The translations under genes were made by a program, and so were the position numbers. A stretch of 64,000 bases of DNA, from the NCBI RefSeq assembly GCF_007828725.1, contig NZ_VIUW01000001.1:372001-436000 (forward strand). Direction: 5' to 3'. Under the pieces are notes generated by a model. The model searched no databases. It saw only the letters and a list, made by a program, of their open reading frames with translations, and was not told the origin of the DNA. The stretch's first letter is position 1; the number at the start of each line of letters is the position of its first letter. This document shows, piece after piece, positions 9,198-17,037 of the stretch. This DNA is from Marihabitans asiaticum (GTDB lineage Bacteria; Actinomycetota; Actinomycetes; Actinomycetales; Dermatophilaceae).

Positions 9198-10692
9198 GGC
9201 TCTTCATACCTGCGGTGGGGGTAGGTGCTCGGGGTGGGTGGGTCCGCCGCCGATCAGGAGCATGCGTAGTCGGTAGTTCTCGCGGTTGCGGAACCCGCGG
9301 GCGATGCGGCGTTGGAGCTCGATGAGACCGTTGACGGCCTCAGTACCGCCATTGTTCGCTCGGCCGGTGTCGAAGTAGGCCAGGAACGCTGCGCCCCACC
9401 GTTTCAGGGTCGTGCCCAGGCGCTTGATCTCGGGGATCGGGCAGGACGGCAGCGAGGCCAGGACGCGCTCGGCGATCCGTCGTCCCTCGGCGGGGTTGTC
9501 CGCCTGGTAGGCCGAGCGCAGCTGCTGAGCACACTGCCACGCGATGTCGACCTCGTCGTGGCGTTCATCGGCATGGATCGCTCGTTCGAGTCGGTCGCGT
9601 TGTCGGTCGGTGAGGTTCTCTCGTCCGGTTCGTAGGATGGTGCAGATGCCATACAGCGGGTCGCCCTTGCGGCCGCGGTGACCGCGGGTCTCCTGCTGGA
9701 CGCGGCGGCGCACGTCGTCGACGGCCTGGGCGCCGAGCTTGACCACGTGGAAGGCATCCAAGACGGCGACGGCGTCCTCGAGCTGGTCATCGATGGCGTT
9801 CTTGTATCCATGGAACGGATCGAGGGTCGCCACTGCGACACCGGCGCGGAAGCCCTGTCCGCGTTCGTCGAGCCAGTCACGGTAGACCTGCCCGGAGCGA
9901 CCCGGGACGAGGTCCAGCAACCGCGCGGTGACCTTCCCGCGCTCGTTGCGGGTCAGGTCGACCATCCCGGTCAACTCCTTCGGCCCGCGCCCGCCGTCCT
10001 CGGGCGACTTGGTGCTGACGTGGTGCCAGATGTGCTCGTCGACCCCCAGGTCGGTCACGCCCTCGAACCGGGTCGGGTCGGCGGCCATCGCCTCCAGCAG
10101 CGGCTTGATCGCCGACCACACGGTGCGCCAGGTCGTACCCAGCTGTCTGGCCAGCCCCTGCACGGCGGCGTTCTCCCGGCGCATCTGCCCGATCGCCCAC
10201 CAGCACGCCCGCGTCGACAGTAGCGCCCGCGGCGCGGCGACGTGTGCGTCCTGCTCGGTGAACGTGCGCCTGGCGCAGTCTGGTTCGTGGCAGGTCCCGG
10301 TGCGTTTGCGCCACCGCAGCAGCACCGGGCGACCGAAGCACGGCGCGGCGATCATCGTGTGGACCCGCCGGCCGTGGCTCTCTGCGACGACCCCGCAGGA
10401 GGGACACCCAGCGGCCCCGGCGGCGATTCGATCGTCACCACCAGATGCCTCCTGCGTTCGGCCACCTCCAGCACGTGGTAGCCCTCCATGCCCACGAGCA
10501 GATCGCAGTTGTCGCAGTAGCGGTGAGTCGAACAGGCGCGGGTACACCCACACCTCGTAGGTCAGACACAGCCGAGGTCCTCAGTAGATCGGTCAGCTTG
10601 GTCGCTTCCGATCCTGAGGACCTCGACCCTCACCTCACAGCATCACCGAGCACCGGCGTGTCGCCCCGCCCCCACCGCAGGTATGAAGAGCC
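9198..10692 (-). mobile_element. Complete ISL3-family insertion sequence
   Basis: A 1495-base element bounded by perfect 24-base inverted repeats at 9198-9221 and 10669-10692 (starting GGCTCTTCATACCTGCGG). It is flanked by a perfect 8-base target duplication GTCAATCG at 9190-9197 and 10693-10700, the duplication length known for ISL3. It carries one transposase gene on the minus strand. The insertion fell on the stop codon region of the DUF6262 remnant, whose TGA is preserved in the duplicated bases. Perfect ends and duplication point to a recent insertion. Confidence 0.95.
9204..10553 (-). CDS. ISL3-family transposase, probably frameshifted near its N-terminus
   Basis: 449 residues as read. 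The DDE catalytic regions of ISL3 transposases are present: GVDEHIWHH near residue 170, TLDPFHGYKNAI and LDAFHVVK near 245-270, and GGTEAVNGL near 405. The zinc-binding GCPSCGVV and CHEPDCARRTFTE are near residues 49-100. The expected N-terminal stretch CDNCDLLVGMEGYHVLEVAE lies in another frame (about 10445-10530), so a one-base shift near 10410-10420 separates it from the body. The present frame reaches back to a GTG at 10553 with unrelated residues. The protein may thus be inactive, or the shift may be a sequencing error. The stop lies inside the terminal repeat. Confidence 0.75.
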   Translation of the reverse strand: MWVYPRLFDSPLLRQLRSARGHGGLPRAGGGRTQEASGGDDRIAAGAAGCPSCGVVAESHGRRVHTMIAAPCFGRPVLLRWRKRTGTCHEPDCARRTFTEQDAHVAAPRALLSTRACWWAIGQMRRENAAVQGLARQLGTTWRTVWSAIKPLLEAMAADPTRFEGVTDLGVDEHIWHHVSTKSPEDGGRGPKELTGMVDLTRNERGKVTARLLDLVPGRSGQVYRDWLDERGQGFRAGVAVATLDPFHGYKNAIDDQLEDAVAVLDAFHVVKLGAQAVDDVRRRVQQETRGHRGRKGDPLYGICTILRTGRENLTDRQRDRLERAIHADERHDEVDIAWQCAQQLRSAYQADNPAEGRRIAERVLASLPSCPIPEIKRLGTTLKRWGAAFLAYFDTGRANNGGTEAVNGLIELQRRIARGFRNRENYRLRMLLIGGGPTHPEHLPPPQV

Positions 10693-10693
10693 G

Positions 10694-10844
10694 TCAATCG
10701 GTGTGGTTGGCGCGGTCCTCACTGAGGACGGTGGCGAGTCGTTCTCGTAGGGCGCGGTTGTCGGATCTGAGGGTGCGGATCTCGTCCTGCAGGCAGGTCA
10801 CGCGTTCCTCGCGGGATGCTGCGCTCATCCGTTGAGCGGCTGGT
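10694..10844 (-). pseudogene. DUF6262 (Tn554 TnpC-like) C-terminal fragment
   Basis: The minus-strand frame encodes PAAQRMSAASREERVT, then a coiled-coil-like LQDEIRTLRSDNRALRERLA and a stop inside the ISL3 target duplication. The Leu/Arg/Glu heptad tail is typical of DUF6262 proteins that accompany tyrosine recombinases in Tn554-type elements. The N-terminal half of the same gene lies at 13619-13840. Joining the two edges of the intervening IS3 element gives a continuous frame, which supports one gene split by insertion. Confidence 0.65.
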
Positions 10845-10869
10845 GGGACTGCTGCACGAACGGGTGACA

Positions 10870-11173
10870 GGTGGGGTCGGGCAGCCTGGGTGGCTGGCTG
10901 GGTCATGATGGTCTCGAACTCGATAGGGGTCAACCGCCCGAGAGCGGCCTGTCGACGCCGGCGGTGGTAGGTCCTCTCGGTCCAGGTCACGATGGCGATC
11001 CGAAGTTCCTCGCGGGTGGCCCAGAAGCGGGGGTTGAGGACGTTCTTCTGGAGCAGCGCGAAGAAGTTCTCCATGGCCGCGTTGTCGCCGGCCGCGCCGA
11101 CGCGGCCCATGGATCCGACCATGTGGTGACGGTTGAGTGCACGGACGGATTTCCGGCTTGGAAATTGGGCAGG
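10870..11173 (-). pseudogene. IS3 orfB transposase, C-terminal part
   Basis: The minus strand encodes RKSVRALNRHHMVGSMGRVG, AAGDNAAMENFFALLQ with the catalytic glutamate region, then YHRRRRQAALGRLTPIEFE. This is the end of an IS3-type DDE integrase. It was cut from its N-terminal part by the IS30 insertion. The frame has no stop of its own and runs through the IS3 terminal repeat into the DUF6262 tail. Confidence 0.8.
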
Positions 11174-12658
11174 TTCAACCAGTCGATGCAACACCGTGAT
11201 GTTGAAGGGAGCGTAGTTGCTCTTCGGAGACCTCGGCGGGGGTCTTCCACCCGAGGACCTTGCGGGGCCTGTTGTTCAGTGCGTACGCGACGGCTTCGAG
11301 GTCCTCGGCCGACCAGCGGGACAGGTCGGTGCCCTTGGGGAAGTACTGCCGCAGAAGCCCGTTGGTGTTCTCGTTGGTCGGCCGTTGCCAGGTGAGTGCT
11401 GGTCGGCGAAGAACACCTTGGTGCCGGTGGCCAGCGCGAACGTGGCGTGGCCGGAGAGTTCCTTGCCGCGGTCCCAGGTGATGGTCTTGCGCAGCTGTTC
11501 GGGCAGTCGGGTCATCGACGCGGTAAGCGCGGCGTTCATCGCGTCGGCTCCGTAGCCGGCCAGGGCTGGCCCGTTCTTAACGTACGGCTTCTCGCCCCAG
11601 CCCTGCTGTCGCGGCAGGTGCACCAACACGGTGCTCCTGCTGCAGCGTTCGACGAGGGTGCCGATCGCCGACCTGCCGGTACCGATGATCAGGTCGCCCT
11701 CCCAGTGACCGGGTACGGCCCGGTCATCGGCCTCGGCCGGACGCTCGGACAGGACGACATCAGCGGTGACGTGCCCTTGCGCCTTGTTTCGCGTACGGGC
11801 CCGCGGCCGCCGCAGCGCTCGACCGGTGCGCAGGCAGGCGACCAGCTCACGCTGGAGCGCGCCGCGCCCCTGGATGAACAGCGACTGGTAGATCGCCTCA
11901 TGGCTGATGCGCATGGACCCATCATCGGGGAAGTCGACCTTCAGCCGCTGTGAGACCTGCTCCGGGGCTCCACGCCGTCGACCACCGACGATCGGCCCGG
12001 TGCGGCTTGTTCAGCCCCTTCCACGCAGGCGGTCTCGGACCCTCGACGGGCGTGCCGTCAGGCCCCCGGACGCTGCCCGCGAGCCGTTCTTGGACGTACT
12101 GCCGCAACCGCTCGTTCTTGACGAGCTTCGCGGTCTTGGGGCGCTTGGCTGCCTGCTGAGCCTTCCACTGCGCCACCCCCGCCCGGTACTCCAGCTTCCC
12201 GCCCCGAGTGGCGGCGTTGCGGCGAAGCTCACGAGAAATCGTCCCCGGGTCACGACCGATCGCCCGCGCGATCTCGCGCACCCCCTGACCTCGGGCGCGC
12301 AAGATCGCGATCTCCTCACGCTCCTCGAAAGACAGGTAACGGCCCGTGGGCTCGGCCAGACAGATCGGTGGCATGCCGCCAGCGTGACGAAACCAGCGCG
12401 AGCCCACCGGCACGGACACGCCCACCCTCACCGCAGCCTCGGCCGAGGTGATGCCCGTGGCGATCAACCGCCAGAACTGTCGCTGCACCGCCCGCGCAGG
12501 CTCGGGTCGTCCAGGCGAACGCATCGGCGGGCGCAGCGCCCGATCCGCACGCCACTGCCGACGAAGCCTCTCCGGTACATCGCTGGTCTTCGTGCGCCAG
12601 TCGCTCGTCGCCATCCCTGAACACCTCCATGATCGAGGTGTTGCGACGACCAGTTGAA
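11174..12658 (-). mobile_element. IS30-family insertion sequence inside IS3 orfB
   Basis: Ends are 22-base imperfect inverted repeats: 11174-11195 (TTCAACCAGTCGATGCAACA) and 12637-12658 (reverse complement TTCAACTGGTCGTCGCAACA). The 1485-base length fits IS30. It interrupts the catalytic domain of IS3 orfB just after the HTDRGSQ motif. No clear target duplication was found. Its transposase gene carries two frameshifts. Confidence 0.8.
11175..12614 (-). pseudogene. IS30-family transposase with two frameshifts
   Basis: The N-terminal frame (to about 11965) has the IS30 helix-turn-helix signature LSFEEREEIAILRARGQGVR followed by IGRDPGTISRELRRN. A one-base change near 11964 moves the reading to a second frame: EQVSQRLKVDFPDDGSMRIS, then HEAIYQSLFIQGRGAL and GHWEGDLIIG with the first catalytic Asp. 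Near 11395 a missing base in the DPHSPWQRP motif (here reading ADQHSPGNG) shifts again. The terminal TNENTNGLLRQYFPKGTDLS and LNNRPRKVLGWKTPAEV run to the stop at 11175. All domains are recognisable but no single frame spans them. Confidence 0.85.
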
Positions 12659-13278
12659 TTCACCTTGCGATCCTCGGTCGGTGTGGACGATGCACCCGGC
12701 CACGTCGCCGCGCCTCGCGACGGCGTTGTTGAGCGCCGTGACGGCCAGCCGGGACTTCATCCTCGAGTCGATCGAATAGCCCACGATCCGGTTGGAGTAG
12801 GTCTCCTTGAAGGCGCAGAGGTAGAGCTTGCTTTCGCCGGTGCGGTGTTCGGTGATGTCGCCGATCCACAGCTCGTTCGGCCCATCGGCATTGAACTCGT
12901 GCCGGATCACGCCGTGCTCGTCGGTGACGGCGCACAGGTCGTCGTGGACTGGCGGGCCGGGCTTCTTCGCCTTCCCGCGCTTGGGCTTGCCGAACGCTGA
13001 CCACCAGCCCATGTCCGAGCAGATCCGCCACGCGGTTCGTTCCGCCATAGGCTCACCGGCATCACGGGCTTCGTCGACGAGGAACCGGTAGCCGAACTCG
13101 GGGTCGTCGCGGTGGGCGTCGAACAGCGCGTTGGCGCGGTAGCCTCCTCGACCTCGGCGTCGGTGACCGGACGCTGGAGCCAGCGGTAGTAGGGCTGGCG
13201 CGCGATCTTGAGCACCCGGCACGTCACCGTGACGGGGATCCCGTCCACGGCCAGCTCGCGGACGAGCGGGTACGTCAT
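12659..13278 (-). pseudogene. IS3 orfB transposase, N-terminal part, frameshifted
   Basis: Starts at ATG 13278, overlapping the orfA stop. MTYPLVRELAVDGIPVTVTC leads to a frameshift near 13140, after which the second frame reads YRANALFDAHRDDPEFGYRF, GPNELWIGDITEHRTGE (first catalytic Asp) and CIVHTDRGSQ (second Asp), where IS30 is inserted. The single-base loss plus the insertion make the transposase defective in this copy. Confidence 0.8.
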
Positions 13279-13568
13279 TTTCCCGGAAGGTCCACCTGCG
13301 AGAGATAGGCGGCCGCGCGGCGCAGCACCTCGTCCTCCTGCTCCAGGAGCCGGATCCTCTTCCTCGCCTCACGAAGTTCGGCGCTCTCGGCAGCGGTCGT
13401 CCCCGACTTCACGCCATCCTCGACGTCGGCGGTCTTGATCCAGTTCGTCAGGCACGACTCGCTGATGCCGAAGTCGGCAGCGATCTGCTTGAGGTGGACT
13501 CCCGGCTCACGGTTCCTCGCGAGACGGACCACGTCGTCGCGGAACTCCTTGGGGTACGGCTTCGGCAC
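13275..13568 (-). CDS. IS3-family orfA (transposase helix-turn-helix subunit)
   Basis: 97 residues from GTG 13568, preceded by AAGGA; ATG 13577 is an alternative. VPKPYPKEFRDDVVRLARN followed by IAADFGISESCLTNWIKTAD is the IS3 HTH_Tnp_1 domain, and the C-terminus is a leucine-zipper-like helix (ELREARKRIRLLEQEDEVLR). The end of the gene has the heptamer G GGA AAA directly before TGA, a classic -1 slippery sequence that would fuse orfA to orfB at its ATG. This subunit is intact even though orfB is broken. Confidence 0.85.
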   Translation of the reverse strand: MPKPYPKEFRDDVVRLARNREPGVHLKQIAADFGISESCLTNWIKTADVEDGVKSGTTAAESAELREARKRIRLLEQEDEVLRRAAAYLSQVDLPGK

Positions 13569-13618
13569 AGTGCACATCCTTCCAGCGGCACCACTCAGCG
13601 CCACAGATCAGATGTCAC

Positions 13619-13840
13619 CTATCCGTGCAGCAGTCCCCGTCGTCGTGGCGTCGGACCGTGGTCTGGCGTGCGGAGCCTGTCGATTTCCTGACGCAGGGTG
13701 GGGTCGCGGTACAGCAGTGAGCGGGAGACGTTGGCGGCGCGTGCGACGGTGACGTAGTTGATCGGGTGGCCGTCGCGGTCCAGTTCCCGGATCGCCTTGA
13801 GGCCGCGGGTCGTTCGTCGCCGCTGCCGCGCTCGGGCGGC
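13619..13840 (-). pseudogene. DUF6262 (Tn554 TnpC-like) N-terminal fragment
   Basis: Minus-strand residues AARARQRRRTTRGLKAIREL, then INYVTVARAANVSRSLLYRD and a stop inside the IS3 terminal repeat. This matches the DUF6262 pattern: basic helix, short winged HTH, then EIDRLR. It begins directly after the stop codon of the 357-residue membrane gene and in the same frame. It lacks a start codon and about the first ten residues, so the left half of the ancestral transposon (its two recombinase genes) has been deleted. Confidence 0.65.
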
Positions 13841-14914
13841 CTACCCGCGCTCCTCGTCGTCCTCGAGACGGCGCTGGCGCTCCCGCTGCCCGTGCGTGAT
13901 CTTGCGCCGGTCGGCCTCGGAGTCGAAACCTGAGCCCAGGGCCCCAGCGACGACACCCATCGCCGCGGCGAAGACCGCGATCCGGACGTAGTTGACCGCG
14001 CCGGCCGGCGAGCCGATGACCTCGCTCATGAAGTCCGGCGCGATGACTGCGGTCGCCCCGATGAGGATGAGCACGAGCAGCATGAGGTAGAGGGCGAGCA
14101 CCGCGAGGAAGATCGTCACCACGGTGGAGAGGTTGTAGAGCAGGACGATCGCGGCGCGGCGGCTGTGCTCCCGCCGGTCCCACAGCCCGTTGCTCAGGAT
14201 GAGCCACACCGTCATCGACAGCACCGCCGCGACCGCCACGAGGAGCAGTCGGGCGGGGTGCATCGCGTCCGACATCCGCCAGATCGAGTTGTAGAAGATG
14301 CCGAACGCGCCGGTGGCGAAGGCGGCCATGAAGGCCCCGGAGAGCCGCGGCGCGGTCCGCCACGGCTCGTTGGCGACGATCATCCCGCCGATCAGGCGAG
14401 CGCCGCCGGCCACCGGTGAGCTCGCCAGCGCGCGGCTTCCGTCCTCGCGCTCGTGCCACCTCGCCCACCGCAGCCGGTGCCGTCGCGTCACCTTGCCGGG
14501 CAGGTCGCCGGCGAACATCTGCACCGTGCACGCCGCGAGCACCGACCGCACACGGTCGGCCGAGACCCAGGCGCCCAGGGTCGGACAGGAGATCACGGCA
14601 ACCCGCTGCTCGGGGAAGACCCCGGCGACCAGCGGGCGCCCGTCGGTGTAGCGCGGCATCTCGGTGAGCACGAGGACGACGTCGACGCGCTCGTACCGGT
14701 CCGCGATCCGCTCGGCGGAGCCGAGCTCGATCCGGTCGTCCTGATCGGTGCGGATCAGCTCGCTCTCGACCATGACCTCGACCTCGCGGTCCAGGTCGCG
14801 GGCGAGCTCTGCGCGCAGATCGTCACGACCGGACAGCACACGGCGGGTGGGCAGACCGGGGTCGGCGACGACGAGGATGCTGAGAGCGTCGGGGGCGGCG
14901 GGGTGTGAGGGCAC
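13841..14914 (-). CDS. Conserved hypothetical protein with C-terminal membrane segments
   Basis: 357 residues from GTG 14914 (AGGA upstream). The first 210 residues are soluble, with RVDVVLVLTEMPRYTDGRPL and VAVISCPTLGAWV suggesting an alpha/beta fold. Four hydrophobic segments follow (about 210-228, 240-258, 270-302, 320-345), then a charged tail. I do not recognise the family. Its stop is the exact junction with the DUF6262 remnant, so the C-terminal end may have been altered by the transposon. It is transcribed toward the mobile island. Confidence 0.7.
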   Translation of the reverse strand: MPSHPAAPDALSILVVADPGLPTRRVLSGRDDLRAELARDLDREVEVMVESELIRTDQDDRIELGSAERIADRYERVDVVLVLTEMPRYTDGRPLVAGVFPEQRVAVISCPTLGAWVSADRVRSVLAACTVQMFAGDLPGKVTRRHRLRWARWHEREDGSRALASSPVAGGARLIGGMIVANEPWRTAPRLSGAFMAAFATGAFGIFYNSIWRMSDAMHPARLLLVAVAAVLSMTVWLILSNGLWDRREHSRRAAIVLLYNLSTVVTIFLAVLALYLMLLVLILIGATAVIAPDFMSEVIGSPAGAVNYVRIAVFAAAMGVVAGALGSGFDSEADRRKITHGQRERQRRLEDDEERG

Positions 14915-15059
14915 GGGGTCCTGTCAGTGGCGGGGCACGGGGGCGGTTCGCAGCCGGCGGGCTCGGGCTCGTCGGCGACAGCGGTGTGCGGGGTCGAGGG
15001 TATTCCCGCGCCGGTACGGTCGACAATGGAACGCGACCCCCCGATCTCAGGAGCATCTC

Positions 15060-15884
15060 GTGCCAGCTCAGACCAGCCCCGTCGCCATCGTCACCGGAGC
15101 GTCCTCCGGCATCGGCGCCGCGACCGCCCGCAGGCTCGCCCGCGCGGGCTTCGTCGTCTACGGCGCTGCCCGCCGCGCCGATCGGCTTGCCGAGCTGGGC
15201 GAGGGGATCCGCCCTCTCGTCATGGACGTCACCGACGAGCAGAGCCTGGTCGACGGTGTCGGTCAGGTGCTGGCCGACAACGGCCGGATCGACGTGCTCG
15301 TCGGCAACGCGGGCTACGGCTCGTACGGCTCGATCGAGGAGGTCTCGATCGACGAGGCACGTCGCCAGCTCGAGGTCAACGTCTTCGGTCTGGCCCGCCT
15401 CGTCCAGCTGGTCCTGCCGACCATGCGCGAGCAAGGATCCGGCCGGATCATCAACGTCTCCTCGATGGGCGGACGCTTCGCCGCCCCCTTCGGCGGCTGG
15501 TACCACGCCAGCAAGTTCGCGCTCGAGGCGCTGAGCGACTCCCTTCGCTCGGAGGTCGCCGACTTCGGCATCGACGTGAGCATCATCGAGCCCGGCGCGA
15601 TCAAGACCGAGTGGGGCGACATCGCGGCCGAGTCGGCGCTCGAGGTCTCCGGTGACGGCCCGTACGCGGACCGGGTCCAGGCGATGGCGAAGGGGTTCCG
15701 CCGCAGCTTCGCGAACGTCGCTTCCTCGCCGGAGGTGGTGGCGAAGGCGATCGAGCACGCGGCGACCGCCGACCGCCCGCGGATCCGGTACGTCATCGGG
15801 ATGGGGGCCAAGCCGCTCACCCTGGCCGCCCGGGTGCTCCCCGCCAAGGTGATGGACGTCGCGATGCGCCGCGGCATGGGCTGA
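15060..15884 (+). CDS. Short-chain dehydrogenase/reductase (SDR)
   Basis: 274 residues from GTG 15060, six bases after AGGAG (15049-15053). Classical SDR motifs: TGASSGIGAATARRLA near residue 12 (cofactor loop), NAGYGSYG near 82, the catalytic Ser in NVSSMGGRF near 135 and YHASKFALEAL (Tyr-x-x-x-Lys) near 150. It should catalyse NAD(P)-linked oxidation or reduction of a small substrate in the cytosol; the substrate is unknown. A pair of perfect palindromes follows the stop codon and probably ends the transcript. Confidence 0.9.
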   Translation: MPAQTSPVAIVTGASSGIGAATARRLARAGFVVYGAARRADRLAELGEGIRPLVMDVTDEQSLVDGVGQVLADNGRIDVLVGNAGYGSYGSIEEVSIDEARRQLEVNVFGLARLVQLVLPTMREQGSGRIINVSSMGGRFAAPFGGWYHASKFALEALSDSLRSEVADFGIDVSIIEPGAIKTEWGDIAAESALEVSGDGPYADRVQAMAKGFRRSFANVASSPEVVAKAIEHAATADRPRIRYVIGMGAKPLTLAARVLPAKVMDVAMRRGMG

Positions 15885-15888
15885 CCTC

Positions 15889-15912
15889 CGAAGTGCTGCA
15901 TGCAGCACTTCG
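15889..15912. terminator. Perfect 24-base palindrome after the SDR gene
   Basis: CGAAGTGCTGCATGCAGCAC then TTCG reads the same on both strands, beginning four bases after the SDR stop. With the next inverted repeat it lies between two convergent genes (SDR and the L36 gene), a fitting place for a bidirectional terminator. No T-tract follows, as usual in this group. Confidence 0.6.
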
Positions 15913-15949
15913 TCGTCGGTGCAGCACCTGCATGTGCTGCACCGACGAC
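15912..15949. terminator. Perfect 16-base-pair inverted repeat
   Basis: Arms 15912-15927 (GTCGTCGGTGCAGCAC) and 15934-15949 are exact complements around a 6-base loop. It is adjacent to the palindrome before it and shares the GTGCAGCAC/GTGCTGCAC core. It probably terminates transcription between the convergent SDR and L36 genes. Confidence 0.6.
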
Positions 15950-16013
15950 AAACTGCTGCGCACTCCCCCTTCGCCCCGAGGTCGGCCGGTCACCGGGTAG
16001 CCGGCGCGCCGGC

Positions 16014-16136
16014 TCAGCCCTGACGAGCCTTCATCCGTGGGTTCTCCTTGTTGATGACGTAGGTCTTGCCGCGTTGGCGGACGACCTGGGAGCCGGGCTG
16101 GCTCTTGAGGGAGCGCAGGGACTTGCGGACCTTCAT
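16014..16136 (-). CDS. ykgO: 50S ribosomal protein L36, zinc-independent (C-minus) paralogue
   Basis: 40 residues: [20 protein letters not shown] followed by [20 protein letters not shown]. It has the length and pattern of type B L36 but none of the zinc-binding Cys/His residues of ordinary RpmJ. Such paralogues replace the zinc-containing L36 in the ribosome during zinc limitation, freeing zinc. A Zur-like palindromic site lies 55 bases upstream of the start (16191-16205), consistent with zinc-responsive control. Single-gene unit between convergent palindromes and a membrane gene. Confidence 0.93.
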   Translation of the reverse strand: MKVRKSLRSLKSQPGSQVVRQRGKTYVINKENPRMKARQG

Positions 16137-16190
16137 CGTCGGTCTCCCTCTGCAGTTGGTCGAGCTGGGTATGCATCCCCTGGCCTTCGA

Positions 16191-16205
16191 TGAGAACGGT
16201 TATCG
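16191..16205 (-). promoter_or_regulatory. Candidate Zur operator upstream of the zinc-independent L36 gene
   Basis: TGAGAACGGTTATCG is an imperfect palindrome with half-sites resembling the actinobacterial Zur box (TGAxAA...TTxTCA). Location and target gene fit known Zur regulation of C-minus ribosomal proteins. The match is by eye only. Confidence 0.5.
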
Positions 16206-16236
16206 CTCACAATGCGAAGGGGGAAGTCGGCGGCGG

Positions 16237-16938
16237 TCAGTCGGGCAGCAGCGAGATCTTCTGCCAGATCTTCGCGGCCAGGCCGGAGCACAGAGCCTCG
16301 ACGTCCGAGACCGTGTCGAGCACGACGTCGTCCTCGCTGGCCTCGGCGCACAGGGCCGCGACCTTGCCGGTGAGGGAGAGCAGCTCGGAGCAGTAGTCGA
16401 GGTACCGCGCCATCTCCTCGCGCGTCATCGGGTCGTGCACGGAAGCGCCCGTCGGGACGTAGTCGCGGCTGAGGTGCTCGGGGTCCTTGGTCAGCTGGTG
16501 CATGTCGATGACGTGTGCGAGAGAGCGCAGACGGTGCAGCAGAGCAAGGATCCGCGCGCGCTCGAGCCGGGCGGGCAGCGCGAGGAGGAACCAGATGGCG
16601 ATCGCGGCGAAGACGACGTCGTTGATGCCCGACTCGACGAGCGGCACCCACTCCGTCGGCTCGCCCTCGTAGGTCCGGGCGACCTCGCGGACGACGGCGA
16701 TCACGACGTAGAGCGTGACCGCGGCGATGAGAAGCCCGAACGCGAGGCTGATCCAGCGGGTGACCCGCAGCCTGAGGCGGGAGGCTCCGGAGACGTCCTC
16801 GACCTCGTCGGCCAGCGATCGCAGCTCGGCGGCAACGGCGGTCAGGCCGCGCTCGGGGAACCGGGCGCGGACCCGGGACTCCACCCGGGCGATCGTGCTC
16901 TGGACGAGGTCGGCGTCGAGTCGGTCGAGGGTTGGCAC
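16237..16938 (-). CDS. Conserved membrane protein of unknown function
   Basis: 233 residues from GTG 16938. An N-terminal helical region (residues 1-60) is followed by two membrane segments (about 65-85 WISLAFGLLIAAVTLYVVIA, and 110-130 DVVFAAIAIWFLLALPA) and a soluble C-terminal half rich in Leu and His (ILALLHRLRSLAHVIDMHQL). The sequence TACCCT seven bases before GTG suggests a leaderless mRNA. No family recognised. The C-terminal domain is cytosolic if the loop between helices is outside. Confidence 0.7.
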   Translation of the reverse strand: MPTLDRLDADLVQSTIARVESRVRARFPERGLTAVAAELRSLADEVEDVSGASRLRLRVTRWISLAFGLLIAAVTLYVVIAVVREVARTYEGEPTEWVPLVESGINDVVFAAIAIWFLLALPARLERARILALLHRLRSLAHVIDMHQLTKDPEHLSRDYVPTGASVHDPMTREEMARYLDYCSELLSLTGKVAALCAEASEDDVVLDTVSDVEALCSGLAAKIWQKISLLPD

Positions 16939-16994
16939 GCGCGACAGGGTAGATGGGTCACCCCTTCGCCTCTGCCGGGGCAGTGCGAAGGGGT

Positions 16995-17034
16995 GACCGT
17001 TCGTCTGAGGCTCCCCGGGGATCTGCGAAGGGGG
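16995..17034 (+). repeat. Dispersed 39-nt repeat, copy A
   Basis: Begins GACCGTTCGTCTGAGG and ends GGGGATCTGCGAAGGGG, with a central CCCCGGGG palindrome. It lies in the gap between the membrane protein and the dioxygenase-like lipoprotein genes. Seven other copies occur in the window. Confidence 0.85.
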
Positions 17035-17037
17035 GCG

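Larger units (their letters stand above)
10845..13637 (-). mobile_element. IS3-family element, itself interrupted by IS30
   Basis: The outer ends are 25-base imperfect inverted repeats (10845-10869 and 13613-13637) identical at 22 positions, both starting GGGACTGCTGCACG and ending TGACA. Between them on the minus strand lie orfA, orfB 5' part, an IS30 insertion, and orfB 3' part. No target duplication is evident. The element lies inside the DUF6262 gene. Removing the IS30 copy leaves about 1.3 kb, a normal IS3 length. Confidence 0.7.

Noticed and set aside
10242-10560. Plus-strand frames over the ISL3 transposase N-terminus
   Set aside because: They are opposite the transposase and lack any domain; they only expose the out-of-frame CDNC segment on the other strand.
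13608-14531. 307-codon minus-strand frame over the membrane protein and DUF6262 remnant
   Set aside because: Arg/Ala/Gly-rich composition and it spans two unrelated sequences in a different frame from both.
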